Positions 33,182 to 45,975 are shown, counted from the first letter of the stretch. The stretch is 64,000 bases of DNA from Nymphaea colorata (GCF_008831285.2 NC_045143.1:7325503-7389502); one strand, 5' to 3'. Made by a program: numbers and translations. The notes: generated from the sequence alone by a model not told the origin.

Positions 33182-35770
33182 GGGACAGGGGTACGCAAGA
33201 TGGCGCGCTCTTCCTGCAACAAGGACAGATGATTTGTCATCCCGTGAAAAATGTGAAAAGAAATGATCCTCTGCAACACTGCATGCTTCCAAAGACATTT
33301 AAATCTCTACGGTTCCTTCTGATGCAGACATGTGATTGATGAAAAAACGTTTGAAAGAAATCAACTCAACTTGAAAGGATAATGCCACAAGGTGGCTAGC
33401 ACATACGTTAAATCAAATTTGTTTCGTTGCTTAGTACAGCGACCATGCTATGCAATGACGTTTTTCTTTTTCTTTTTGCAAGTTTAACAGCTGCGTACTG
33501 CGTACATATTTCTCTTTCACCTTGACAGTAATGTATCGACTGCATTCATGCGTGGATGGATAGGAGGCTTTAAATCAGTGCTCCAAGAATCCATTCATCG
33601 ACCGAGGAGGTGAGGCTTTCGAATCAGTAAAAAACATAGTTACAAGGTCGGTTATTGAAGAATTTTACTGTATTCTAGAAACACTTAAAACTAACATGTG
33701 GCGCTCTCGAACCGGCACCAAATCAAATCAGTTGCCATCTGTCAGACTGGCCAATTCATCGAGTGATTTAGTAAACTTGACCAGTAGAAAAAACTTGTTT
33801 CACTCGTACGCACACATATAACAGTTGCCTCAAGACTACCACTGATCGTTGGTGCAGCAATAGTTTATTGTGTTTTTAGCAACAGTTTGTGATACTTTTG
33901 GCGATAACTTTTTAATTTTTAGATAATTGACTTCCCAAAAATTGGAATCCTTTATATATAAAGCAGGCCGGTCTGAATTTTATACCAGTTGACGTACATT
34001 CCAGCATCCCCGTCAATGTTTGAAGTCACTTCCCTCCTTTATATATGCTTCTCAAGGAGCAACTATTCCGGAAATTTCACTTTTAGACATCCACCGTTTG
34101 AGTTCATTAACAAGTACTACTGCATCGGGGGGCTCTTTTAACTCCAAACTTCCCCATCACTTGATACCAAATGCTTGATGCTTATGTGCTTCAAATATCT
34201 CAAAAAAAGCTGTAATCGGACTATATCCAAATGAATACATAATCATCCCTTAAAATTTTACCATTAAAGTCGCTAAGAGGTGAAGTAAAAATAAAGTTCC
34301 AAAAGTGTCATCTATACTTGTCAATTCCAGCGGTGTAACTAATCCCATTCTCTTGTAGGTCGTGAGGCGAGAATTTGTCATGGTGATTGAACATGGACAA
34401 ACTGAGTGGTCCTCTACGTTGATATTTCTCTTAGTAGAGCACTGTTCCGGCAAGTTGGGATTGTAACTAAGTGCCAAAGAATATACGCAGGGTGTATGCT
34501 GTAAACATCCATCTAGCTTCAACAACTAGTCACTGTACACAGCATACAGGAAAAATTTGTAGATTTGCTAATGAGGCTCAACAAGGCCATAGTCAGGCAG
34601 GACAAATGCATGCATAAGGAGGCAGTAGAAAATCGTCTATTCACCGTCCTATCGTTTTTGTCTGCGAGTCATTAATGCATGCAGGAACAAGAGCAATTCA
34701 TCTCTGAAACGATTCCCTCGAACATGATATTTTCTTCTTCTTTTTTTTTTTTTACAGATAACCTTTGTTATATGTGTGGATGATTCATATCTTGCCAAAC
34801 TGTTCACGGCATTCATTTTTTTTTTCTTTCTCACGTTTTGTCGTGATGCCATTGATTAATGACAAACAAATTTGTGGACCAGCACGAATTTTTCGACATC
34901 GCTACACTCAATCCACGTGCTTTTTTTCACGTTTTTGTATTTTACTCTTGCATTTCCTTTGGTTAAAAACTATGTAATTCAACAGCTTATTCCACCTAAG
35001 AAGTCAGGATCCAGTTAATGTTATAGCTCCCTAGCTCTACAAAATTGATCACTGACACAGGATAGGCAGCAGCAGTATGTTTTGCTCTAGCCAGTAATTG
35101 TGTTCTTCGTGCAAAGGAGACCGAATCGCACTCCATTATTTTTACTAGTTGTGAAATGGGGAAACATATTCGGCACCATCTGAACTCTTAGTCTGATATT
35201 GAGATTAAATTAGGTGCTAGAGTTATTGAATTGTGGGAGTGCTGGAGACGATGTAGATTTAAAGCTGTAAAAATGGGTTAACACATATTGGCTTCTCAAT
35301 TTACTCATGGCTTTGTAGACAGAGTTGCGTGCGCCGCTTGGTGCACTCAGTACGCCAAAAGTATATTTTTGAAATTATTGAAACAGAAATGTCCTTTTGA
35401 GTCTTTTTACTTTTTCAATTTTCTTTTTTGTTTTTTATTTAAATAGGGTCATTTTTGTGTTCAACCGTGATTGAGAACGAAATTACGTGCACCATCACGG
35501 CGTGCAGAACGTGCTTCGATGGCTTTGTGGTGTATATGACAAACAGATACAATGCGGAAGAAATATGGCCCAGTCTACGGGATGACCTAAAAAAATTTAT
35601 TTGTTAGCGACTCTTACATTAAGAAACAGCATGACGAGTTACCTCTATGGTTTATCATCCTGATTAAGGCCGCTCTATGGTTTTATACTGGTTCGCTTGT
35701 TTTTTGTATTGTTGTGACATCTTCCCACCAATTTTGTGCATGAATTTTCCATTTTATCAGCTTTCTCTAG

Positions 35771-35771
<1 letters not shown>

Positions 35772-35823
<52 letters not shown>
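35772..35823. repeat. (TA)n microsatellite
   Basis: A TA tract of about 52 bp, followed by a short GT/GC run. Confidence 0.95.
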
Positions 35824-35825
<2 letters not shown>

Positions 35826-36467
35826 TGTGTGTGTGTGCGCGCGCCCAGCCTCTCTCTCACAGTACACTACATCATTATCAAACAGTATGTTTAATTACAT
35901 CTGTCCGATGCATTGCATCAGGCGATTGTGATTGGATGAAACTAAAAAGATCCTTTTACATACATATATATGTGTGTGTTTGTGTCTGTATATAGATATT
36001 ATATATAAGAGTTCAAATCTGCCAGATGATTTAAAAGATAAAATTCATCGTTCAAAGCGTTTTAAACCATTGTTAAAAGCATTAAGGACCCACGGCTACA
36101 CCATAAACCATCACTAATGTCCTGTGACTATAGATTTTTATTGTCAGATTTTTAATATTTAATCAACATCGTGATGAGGTTAAATGATCACTAGAACCAC
36201 CATCCACAGTCCATAAATGGCTATGGCTTTGAGTTAGAGGCGCCAGGAGGCTTGGGTAATATAAAACCTTCCCACCATAAGGGGCAGTGCTATGCATAAA
36301 TGAGCACATTTTTTAAAATACCAAAGTAAAGAACTTTTATAAGGCTGGTGTGGGCAAGTGCCCACATCCGTTTATATGTCGCTTCGCAACTTACAAGGGT
36401 TCCCAAACCAGGTTTTCCTAGATGCGGCTTTTGATTGTCATTTATTCTCTAAAGAATTCTTTTAGTC

Positions 36468-36495
36468 GCGCACACACACACACACACACACATAT

Positions 36496-36531
<36 letters not shown>
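36468..36531. repeat. Compound (CA)n(TA)n microsatellite
   Basis: A CA run of about 11 units passes through ATACATAC into a TA run of about 14 units. Confidence 0.95.
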
Positions 36532-36534
<3 letters not shown>

Positions 36535-36679
36535 TTTTCTGGAACGAAAAATCTGTGACACACAGCACATTTTTCTTTCTCTGCACATGTGTAATCTTTT
36601 TCCTGTTGAGTTCATACCCTGTTTGTGCTCTGTTCTGTTTTGTTTTCTGTTAAGTATATACTCAGATTGCAGTTTGTAC

Positions 36680-37590
36680 ATAGTATCAGAGATACAAACT
36701 GTGCTTCGTGGATGGATCTCTTCCACAGCCAGAAGTTGGTGCACCAGTATAGACTATGGTTGCATTCTAATAACACGGTATTGTCATGGTTGATCAATTC
36801 TTTCTCTAGATAAGTATCAGAATGCATTATCTATGCTATCCATGCAAGAGACGAGTGCCTAGAACTGAAGAATAGATTTACACCAAGTATTGCTCCAGGA
36901 AAACACCAAATCGGGTCTGCCATTAATCGCCATGCTCAAGAATCTCAGCCAGTGGCAAGTTTTCTCACTAAATTAAAATCATACTGGGATGAATTGTCAT
37001 CCTACAAGATGTCATGAAGATTGTGTCAGAAAGACATGATCAATTCCTGATGGGACTCAATGAGTCCTATAATTTAATCAAGGGGCAAATTCTTATAGAT
37101 CATTTTCCAAATTTGGGGAAAGTATGCTCTCTAATCATTTTATAGGAAGAAAAACAGAGGGAGGCGAAGACTGTACCAGCTTTAGAACGTACTGGATTGC
37201 CAGCAGTGAGATTTGTTAAAGGCAAGAACACAAGGTGTGATCGGTTATTTGTCTGTCTGTGTATTCTTCAGAGAAAGAATACAAGAGATCTGTGCGACCG
37301 TGGACGTAGGAGATTATTGCTCCGAACCACGTAAATCGTTGTCTTCTTCCTTATTGTTTCTAATGCTCTCTTGAAAACGTAAGAGAAGAGTTTATTGTGT
37401 GTTATTCCTAACAGGTTGCATGTCATGCACGGTTTTCCACCGATCACCACTGCATCTTATGGCTCCTCCGGATGCACCGGTCAAGCTGGAACCACAAGCA
37501 CGGACAGATATTTTACTGCTACACCAAATTACATAATTAGACACCCAACTCACACTTTCGTACATGGTTTCAGTTTCTCAATTTTTGCAT
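36680..37590 (+). mobile_element. Copia gag remnant with an LTR-like piece inside
   Basis: Read with stops and frameshifts, 36695-37230 matches the UBN2 gag of Copia elements: NTVLSWLINSFSR, then SVASFLTKLKSYWDEL-like wording, DQFLMGLNESYN, and a basic linker. A gagged primer-site-like tagtatcagag lies at 36686. From 37240 to about 37412 the sequence switches to LTR-like U5 DNA (gaccgtggacgtagg, then the CT-rich end) before a HGFPP gag word typical of the region after the zinc knuckle. This suggests a second insertion or rearrangement within the gag. No functional protein. Confidence 0.6.
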
Positions 37591-37599
37591 TGATTACAT

Positions 37600-38250
37600 G
37601 GATGTAACTTCTCTTGGTTGCCTTGCTGCTGCTGCAGGCACCTTTTCTTCGCACGATTTTACTGATCCCGCAGGAAGGCAAGGAAGGTTAATTGAAGAGG
37701 TTATTATTGCCAGGTAAAATAGTAAAAGAAAAATAACGCCAGTTTCTGTACGTTCAATATGAGAGAACAAACAAAACAAGACACCAAGAACGCGCACACA
37801 TTGCTTCAATTTGGATGAACAGAAAAAGAGAAACAAGAAAGTGCTATACAAATTGAGGAGAAACTAGTCAATGAGCTTCACTGGGGAATTAGTGTGTCGA
37901 TGGTATGTAAGGTTGAACTCAGAACAAAAAATGAAACTTGGGTATGCAAGTTATACTGAAATTTTTTTATATGTAAGTCAACTTTTTGTAAAGATAGAAA
38001 AAAAAAAAAACCAAAGAAGTGAAAAAGATTAAAAGAGGCAACTCTTTTAGATAATGACCAAAACATCCTCCTTTTCTTTTAGCATATATGATATAAGGGT
38101 GCACAAAAAATGCCTTGAAAAGGAAAAAACGGGAATTTTTTGCAAAAGACGAAACCATCCTTATCAAAATATGATAAATACCGTGATGAAACTGTGCCGC
38201 TGAAAGATCGACTTTATCCCTTTGAACGTCATATCCACGACGCACCACTG
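37600..38250. other. No gene seen
   Basis: AT-rich sequence between the Copia gag remnant and the duplicated upstream region of gene D. Nothing recognised. Confidence 0.35.
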
Positions 38251-38254
38251 CCGT

Positions 38255-39205
38255 CCGCGTACGACATACATACATGTCAGGTGCACAGTGTGCTTCCGGA
38301 GGTCCCTTGCTTGTCGAAAATCACGAAACCAAAGGTGACCGACGATCTTACCAACTTGAGGGAAACCAGCAACCGGGCTAGTGCGTTGTTAAGGATCTGT
38401 ACAAGAACGAGAGAGTTCTTCCAATGGCTGCCGTGGATGGTCGGTCATGCGATGGAGAATATATAACGTATAAAATGTGCAACTGCTGCACGAGTTTTGC
38501 TTTTGAACAGGAATATGAAACTGCAATTGTTTTATAATCAACACCATCTAGAAGAACGGCGAACGAATTTTGATTCCTACCTGAACTCTTAGTCACAGAC
38601 TATTGAGCGTAGTGTGACGTGAACACAGTAGCAACGCCCCCGGAGCAAACTGTAGGCTAAGATTGATGACCGGCCGGAAATATGAAACAGGTGTCCTTAA
38701 CTTAGCACCCACCACAGCTCCTAATCTTGACTTTTTTTTTTCCTTGAGAAGCCCTCAAACCAAACCAAACTACGTAATGACGAAAATACCCTTGATTAAA
38801 TAAAAAATAGAAAGCCTTTTTACAAGGACAAAACGAGTTATAAAAAATTTAAAAATTTAAAATGTCTAACTTTTTAATAAAAATTTCTGAAATGCAGCAA
38901 ACCTCTGCTCTTTCTTCTTTCAATATGTTTGTTGGGTGCACCTCCAAAACACCTGGAGCCCCTCCACCTACTAGGGATTTACCATGCTTTTACCATACGA
39001 CAAGAAAAATCCCTCCCTTTGGTTTCTTATATAAGTTTTCTGCACACGACGTTGCACCAACGCGACATTGACAAGTTAACTCAACTAGAGGAAGAGTAGA
39101 CCTTGAAGATCTCTGATGCAAACTCGCATTCGAGCTCTGTTTTAGTTCGTTCAATTAAATTTAAGATTATACAAGAAAATGGCAAAGTAATCAAGGAGAT
39201 AGAGA
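38255..39205. repeat. Segmental duplication block 1, parent copy (upstream of gene D)
   Basis: Collinear with 51370-52048. Shared words include aaaatcacgaaaccaaa, ccgtggatggtc, acgtataaaatgt, gagaagccctcaaa, ttaccatgcttttacc and gacattgacaagttaa. Divergence is high, with many small indels, so the duplication is old. Confidence 0.8.
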
Positions 39206-39784
39206 CGGAAATGGAGAGAAAGTGGGAAACAGCAGGGAATAATGCAACACCTAAGAAACGGACGGGAACTGAATGAAAAGCAAACGCAAGCAAGGGAAAT
39301 TACTGGGAAGTGTTTAATCCCTTTCATCAATCTGGGCTGCATTCAAACGCCAATAATTTGGTAAACGGGAAGTTTTTGTTTTGATGAATATTACCAACTG
39401 ATAATAACCTAAAGCAATTACTTAACAAATTTTCAAAAATATGAGATTCAATGAAACGAAAAATTCCTAATTGAATATGGACATTCATACTAGATCCTAT
39501 AAAATTATAATTATGTGCCTTCTTACTGCATCCCATCGAACAGAAATCTAAATGGATATAAGAAAAAATCGAAAAAAATATAATAATCCGGTATATATAC
39601 CTCCTGAATCAGCTTCGCAAGTAAAATAACACCGTAGAATAAGAAAAAGTGACCCTATTGTTGCCAGTCAATGAAATTAATGAACTTAGAAAGATGTGAT
39701 GCCGTGTAATCATGTATCCTTTTCTTGTGAGTTTTAAAATGCTTGTTGGCAGGACGTCAATCAACCTCACCCTCTTTGGTGATC

Positions 39785-39791
39785 TATAAAA
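39785..39791 (+). promoter_or_regulatory. TATA box of GDSL gene D
   Basis: TATAAAA within gatctataaaatg, 63 bp above the ATG at 39848. It argues against the upstream Met codons at 39743 and 39791-39827. Confidence 0.55.
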
Positions 39792-39847
39792 TGACATCCC
39801 GACGCTGGAAATTTTCAAGTGCTATGGGCGATCTTCTGTATACAAAA

Positions 39848-40327
39848 ATGGAAAGATCATTAGTTCATCACTGCTGCTGCTGCTGCTTCTTCTTCTTCAG
39901 CTGGTTTCTTGTCTTCTTTCCTTTTACTCCATCTGAGGCACAGGCCGTCCCAGCCCTGTTTATGTTTGGGGACTCTATTGTCGACAACGGAAATAATGCC
40001 ATTCTGCTTCCCAAAGAAACAGCCAGTCGTTTTCTTCCCTATGGATTTGATTTCCCCACTGGTCCTACTGGTAGATTTACAAATGGGATGAATCCAGGCG
40101 ATGTGTTTGCTAACCTTTTGAATCTTCCTCGTTTCATTCCTGCTGTTCTCGATCCCAAGGCGAAAGGCGAAATGATTTTGAACGGAGTTAACTATGCCTC
40201 TGGAGGCTCCGGGATTCTTGATTATCCTAATGTAAGTAAACTTTAACCGAACAATTGTCGTCTGATTACGAACGAGCGAAGTCAGCGTTGTCGCATTTTT
40301 TAGTGCAAGTTCTGTTGTTTGGGTGTT

Positions 40328-40358
<31 letters not shown>

Positions 40359-41287
40359 GCTTCATATGCTAGACATTGTAATTCTTGGAGCTATTGATTT
40401 TAACAAATTCATATGGATATTAAATAAAAAAAATAATTGTATTTTCAAAAGATTTAAATATCCTTCAAGCGGGTATAAGGAAACGCATGGTTTCTTCCTT
40501 TAAAGGATATTTGAGTCTCTTGAAAATATGACATTTTTTATCAACCTAATTTTTCCATAATGATTTTGTGAAAACTCAATTGGTCCAAACAAATACCATA
40601 CGTCTGTCATATGAGAGTCTGATCGTAATATAGACACACACAAGAATGAGTGCATGATGACTCTGGCCATCCCAGAGTCACCCATCTAACTCACTTGAAG
40701 CAATAATATGAAAACAAATTTGCAAACTAATACTACATGATGGAAATATCCACCACCATTTCCTCTTTGTTTTTCTCTTTAACCATCCATTGTGTTGAAT
40801 CAAAAGATTCAAGTTAGATTTATGTACTTCTTATAAGCCAAAGTCACCATTCAATTTCCTTATAATATATATATGTGTGTGTGTGTGTGTGATAGAGAGA
40901 GAAAGAGAGATTGATAGATCCATTAGGTTAGCGAAAAAAACCAAATTTTCTAAATGCAATGATTATTGTATTTCTCTTGCAATCTAACCTTACCTATATA
41001 ATCTCAAGAATATGTTGATGAAAAACATATATTAAGTTGATCATCTCTTTTGCTTTAGTAGTGTTTTTACAATAAGCAAAAGTGAGCTTCCCCCACAGCA
41101 TCAACAATTTTGATAATAGAAAAATCCATAATTTTGATAAAAAAACAACTTGTATGAAAACACATTTTATGTCAAAATAATTTTCTAAATTAGATGTTTA
41201 GATTTTGTTTAATTTTTTTTTTCAGCAAAAAAAATTAAAGATCTGCTTTCTAATCCCTGATCTAATAGTCTGTTACTCTCTCTCTCT

Positions 41288-41322
<35 letters not shown>

Positions 41323-44300
41323 AAATTTGCCTAATCACTCATGTACCAATGTGCAGTCCGAAGTTATATCGATGAACAACCAGATCAAGTTGTTTGAGAA
41401 TACAACTCTTCCAGAATTGAGGGCGTTCCTTAACAAGACTCAGCTGTCCTCCCACGTGGAAAAGAGCATTTTTGCATTCATTGCCGGAGGAAACGACTGC
41501 ATTGAGCTGTGTCAGAGACCCATCGGAGAGAAAGAGTGCAAGGAAAATCTCCTGCTCGTCATGGGAAATTACACTTTGCAAATGAAGGTTTTTTGAATTC
41601 TTCTTTGTCCTTTATGATCGATAGGTTAGCTAAAAATTGGATACTCTACTTCTGCCCTATATCTTTTGTGGTATCCCTTAATTTCTTACTTTTTTGCAGC
41701 TTTTTGCAGAACAGTCGTTGAATCTAAAAATTTATAATGTGGTTCTAATACAAAATATATATTTTGCAAAAGGCCTGCATTCTCTGAAACTAATTTGTGT
41801 CGAATTCCTCATGCATTTTTCCTGCTCAGTTTTCCGTAGATACTTTACCTGTGTGAAACTTGCCCTTCATAAACAAATTAATGGTAAGAATCTATACCGA
41901 ATCATGTTTTTCTGGTTGTGTACACATGAAACCGAGACCAACAAAGGATAAACGTTCATAATCCTTGTATAGTGGATGTGAAATTTAAATACTTGTGTTT
42001 TTAGTGACTGACCCTAGATTTTAACTAGAACATGAAATTCACATATAAGCAGTTCAAATTCTTTGCTTAAGGTCACCTTAAAAGAAAATTTCACTAGGGA
42101 ATTCAGAACAAAAAGGTGGCAGACATATATATAGTTATTTGACCATGTAAAGTGTAAATTGATTTACTTCAACCGCTCTTGATACATTGATATGCACTGA
42201 ATTCAACTGGTACGTTCGTAAAATCACATAAGCCATTGAGTATTTGGAATTGGATATATGAACCATAAGACATGAATATAATTTTTATACGTAAAACACA
42301 TTTCGCTTCTGTTTTTTTCTAGTTGGCAAGTTTTGGTTTGGCAGATCTTCGGTAGATTTTTGCCGGCAGGTGCACTATGGGGAACTCACTTGTTGATCTC
42401 TTTCAAATTTAAGATCTTATGAATAAGACATTTTGTGTGGTATATAGCGCTTTGATGGGAAGCATTTTTCCTGTTTAGACATCAAAGGACACTCAAACTG
42501 ATCAACATAGAAAGCAGTCTTAATAAGGCTGGAAGTCCAAGTGAAGCTTATCCTTTAATTTTAATTGTTCAGTTTGCCGAGAGTAACTCTAAGATGGCCA
42601 ACTTGGCGGGCAGAAATTTGGCTTCTTCACATATGTAATTGGCGAAAATACTAACAAATCATGAGGAGTGGATAGTTTTGCAACATTTTGTTGGAGTTGC
42701 ACATCGTCTTCCCATTCTACACTTCATTTGCTGTGCTTCCAAATCACTGGTACAATTGATGTTAAATTTTTTTTTTTAAAAAAGAAAAAGAATCTCTCGC
42801 GGAGCTTACGATGGACATGACACTAAGAACAATTTCTAAGTCTACCCACAAATGCTAAAGCATCCATAAGTATTTCTTACTGAGCTATCAGTTGGATAGT
42901 TGCAAAAAGCTTCCCCAGAAACCTGCTTGGCTAATTGCGAAAGGAAGAAACCGTAATAAAGGATTGAAATGATTTTCTTGTTGACTTCTTTATATAACTG
43001 CCGCAACCTTATTGCCCTCGCAGAAGCTCTATGGTTTAGGAGCTCGAAAGTTCGTGCTTTTTGGGGTAACACCGCTTGGGTGCAACCCGGCCTACCTGCC
43101 CAGTAACAATTACAGATGCAGAGAGGACTTGAATTTTGCGGCTCAATCATTCAACAACATGCTCAGATCTTTAGTGGACACGCTTAACCAAGATATGCCA
43201 GCAGCCAATTTTGTGCATGTCAATGCCTACAAAATTCTCTATGATGTCTACAGGAATCCTGCACCAGAGGGTAAGTCACATCTTTTATTTTAAATTGCAT
43301 CCAGCTTCTTTGAAAATGATGATCAGTTTCTGCCCTCTTACTCCGTTCTATCTTGACACCAATGGACTAAAGGGAGAATAGGCGCTTATCTCTTACCTAC
43401 GTAAGTTGTACTACCCATCTAATCTACCACAAACAGTAGCATACTACTACGTAGGCTTCAAGGATTGCAGATGGGCACACGGCACTAGTAGCGGAGGCAC
43501 ATATAGGCGGATCTAGATCTGGGCCATCGCCCTCACCAGCCCAAAATAAATTAAATTATTTATCCATGCGTGACTACCTCCTTAATTTACTTATTTATTA
43601 TACACAAATTCCCCCAAATAAGTCCATATTCGAAAGGGACCTATATATAGGACTATGATCAATGGGAAGAATAGTTTGAGTTCACTTCACATTGCTTTTA
43701 TAAGCTCAGGAACATGCTACAGTTTGACCTAATCAACACCACTAAGTTAAAAAGAACCAAGATTTTAAAAGGAATGGACTGAATGTGTACGCAAAGAAGT
43801 GGATGTCAATTTTTAGCTCTTGAAGACCATTCACCTCAATGATCAGTGGCGTTCAAGGTGCAGGCCTGGATGAAAGTTGAAACATATAAATGTGCCATCA
43901 GCATTCATCAATGGGACCAGGTTTCATAGAAGTAAGGCTTAGTAATTGGTCATGAATAAGGATCAACATGGGGATCATGAGGGGATTCAAGCCCTAAAGC
44001 AGGGCTCAGTATTCGACAGAGAGTCGTTGTAAAGCATGTTGGGAGGTTTACCCTAGTTTTCTTTTCATTTAGCAGGTCAAGTAAATGAGTCTAGTCTCAT
44101 AGGCACTAACTTCTTCCAAAACCTTGATCAGGGCGGGGCTACCAGCCAATTCAACCAGAACCTGCTCTGGTTGGTTGAGGAAGAAATTTAACGAGCCTAC
44201 GGTTAGTCAATATTATCAATAAATGGTGCTAGTATGAATTTTCTCTACCAGGATTTCGGGTGGTGGACAAGGCTTGTTGCGTTACAAACAGTACAGATTC

Positions 44301-44499
44301 CACAAAAGGGCGTGCATGCGTACCAGGGAGCACACCATGCAAGAATAGGCATGAATACATGTACTACGATGGTGCACACTGCACCGCCGCCACGTATTTG
44401 ATCTTGGTGGGGAAGGCCTTTTACTCAAAGCATTCGGAAGAGGTGTATCCTGTTAATATTGCACGTCTCGCTGCAGAATCTGGTCTACCAAGTTTCTAA
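39848..44499 (+). CDS. GDSL esterase/lipase D, complete, 369 aa
   Basis: Exons are 39848-40231, 41357-41587, 43024-43270 and 44252-44499, phases 0, 0, 1, with GT..AG borders. Catalytic Ser is at residue 43 (FGDSIVD), block III Asn at 174 (AGGND), and Asp/His at 327/330 (YYDGAH). The signal peptide is odd: a TGC/TTC trinucleotide repeat gives five Cys (HHCCCCC) followed by four Phe. It keeps the hydrophobic core but is unusual. The donor after exon 2 is GTTTTT, the weakest in the gene. Introns are longer than in gene C (1125, 1436 and 981 bp); intron 1 contains a fold-back element and microsatellites. Gene D is divergently oriented relative to C, which suggests an inversion within the cluster. 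The substrate is unknown. Confidence 0.92.
40358..40625. mobile_element. Long imperfect inverted repeat (fold-back / MITE-like) in intron 1 of gene D
   Basis: The left arm (about 40358-40466) and the right arm (about 40503-40625) are reverse complements with mismatches. For example, attttcaaaagatttaaatatcctt pairs with aaggatatttgagtctcttgaaaat, and ggagctattgattttaac pairs with gtgaaaactcaattggtcc. The loop contains an inner hairpin (aaggaaac...ggtttcttcctt). It begins next to a TA microsatellite and has no coding content. Confidence 0.65.
41290..41319. repeat. (TA)n microsatellite near the end of intron 1 of gene D
   Basis: A TA tract about 40 bp before the exon 2 acceptor, preceded by a TC run. 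Confidence 0.9.
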
Positions 44500-44990
44500 A
44501 GTTCCTTTAAGGAATGCCTTACTTTACTTTATTGTAAGAATAAGTGAGATCTGTTGTCTTGCATTGTGAAGGTGCTTGGATCATTCCTTCGTTATATCCA
44601 ATTAAATATTTGTAATATAGCTAGAATGGTTTCTGCAGTTTATAATGTCACAGTTGCTATGGGTTCGGTTATGGTAAGGAATGGCTTTCTCATAACTTTA
44701 TTGAAGAACAAGTGAAGCATGTTGCCTTGCACAAGGAAAAAACTTGAAGCTTTCCATAGTTTTATCTAATTACTATTTGTAAAGGAGAACTATTTCTACA
44801 ATATATTTTCATAGTCTCTTATAACTACAGATGTAAACCATGGGCATGAAGCAACAAAAAATGGTGGTGAAAGCTACATCCAAGTGGTAACTAAGAAGAT
44901 CAGTGGATGTGGTGGATGTGTTTGTGATAGATACGAAGATGTATATGAACGGTTGAGAACTATCTTCTTGATTTGTAGGTAGCTAATTAC
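43365..44990. repeat. Segmental duplication block 2, parent copy (intron 3, exon 4 and 3' flank of gene D)
   Basis: Collinear with about 52085-53655. Shared words include gactacccatctaatct-type, tgacctaatcaacaccactaag, the whole of exon 4, ttattgtaagaataagtg, aattaaatatttgt, and gttgagaact near the end. The parent has an extra stretch at about 43430-43590 that is missing in the copy, probably a later insertion. Confidence 0.85.
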
Positions 44991-45300
44991 CAATGTCCAT
45001 GTGCATCATAAACATTTAGGGTTGCAGATTCATTAACCCTTGAAGTTAACTTCTGCCGATCTCACTTATAAAGCCTGAAAGAATAGCACAATTGAAAAAT
45101 GTCATCAATTTAGCATTTTCCTTTTTAAAGCATAAACTATGGCAGTGCCATTGTGCATCACTATGGACCGCCCAGATGTGAAGGCCAATAAACTAGACCA
45201 TTAAACAATGGCTCATTCACTTTATGAATAAGTGAAATTAGAATAATTTAATTGGCCAATTCAATTTACATTTATGTAATCACTCTAAATTTTTCTAAAA
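44500..45300. other. 3' flank of gene D: no gene seen
   Basis: Contains the 3' untranslated region of D and the end of the duplicated segment (to about 44990), then AT-rich DNA. No clear poly(A) signal that I would single out. Confidence 0.4.
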
Positions 45301-45350
45301 GATTATGATGTTTTATCCAAGCACAAAACTCAAATTTAAGCACAAGATTC

Positions 45351-45470
45351 AAATCCAAAATACAACTTTTAGATCCAAATTAAATCCAAAATACAACTTT
45401 TAGATCCAAATTAAATCCAAAATACAACTTTCATATCCAAATTAAATCCAAAACCCAAGTTCAGATCCAA
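45351..45470. repeat. Tandem repeat, 31-bp unit, about 4 copies
   Basis: aatccaaaatacaactttt begins at 45352, 45383 and 45414, followed by a degraded fourth copy. Leads into the 72-bp repeat block. Confidence 0.85.
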
Positions 45471-45483
45471 ATCGATCATTTAA

Positions 45484-45975
45484 GACCCATTTGCCCATCC
45501 TTTTGACAAAAAATCTCCTTTTAGAGGGTGATTTTAGTCTTTTTTGGGTGGACAAGACCAATTTACCTTTTTTTTTGACAAAAAATCTCCTTTTAGATGG
45601 TGATTTTAGTCTTTTTGGGTGGACAAGACCAATTTGCTCTTCCTTTTAACCAAAAAAACCTCCTTTTAAAGGGTGATTTTAGTCTTTTTGGGTGGACAAG
45701 ACACATTTGCCCTTTCTTTTGATCAAAAAAATCTCTTTTTAGAGGGTGATTTTAGTCTTTTTTAGTGGACAAGACCAGTTTGCCCTTCCTTTTGACAAAA
45801 AAATCTCTTTTTAGAGAGTGATTTTAGTTTTTTTGGGTAGACAAGACTCATTTGACCTTTCTTTTGATAAAAAAACTTACTTTTAGAGGGTGATTTTAGT
45901 TTTTTTTGGTGGACAAGACCCATTTGCCGTTTTGACAAAACAATATCCTTTTAGAAGGTGATTTTAATCTTTTTA
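45484..45975. repeat. Tandem repeat, about 72-bp unit, seven copies
   Basis: The word gtgattttag occurs at 45528, 45600, 45673, 45746, 45818, 45890 and 45958. Each unit also carries ttgacaaaaaatctcctttta and gggtggacaagacc. Copies differ by scattered substitutions and 1-4 bp indels. Confidence 0.92.

Larger units (their letters stand above)
33185..36679. other. Intergenic DNA between genes C and D, left part: no gene seen
   Basis: AT-rich DNA with a (TA)n tract at 35772-35823 and a CA/TA compound microsatellite at 36468-36531. The phrase gctggtgtgggcaagtgcccac near 36345 resembles one near 10810. No supported gene. Confidence 0.4.

Noticed and set aside
33104-33298. Start of gene C at the upstream Met (33298)
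   Set aside because: It lies above the TATA box at 33175-33181 and would bury the signal peptide. The inner MARPSN start fits the paralogues.
36680-36700. A genuine primer binding site at tagtatcagag
   Set aside because: The TGG needed for pairing with the tRNA end is not there, so it is only a degraded trace.
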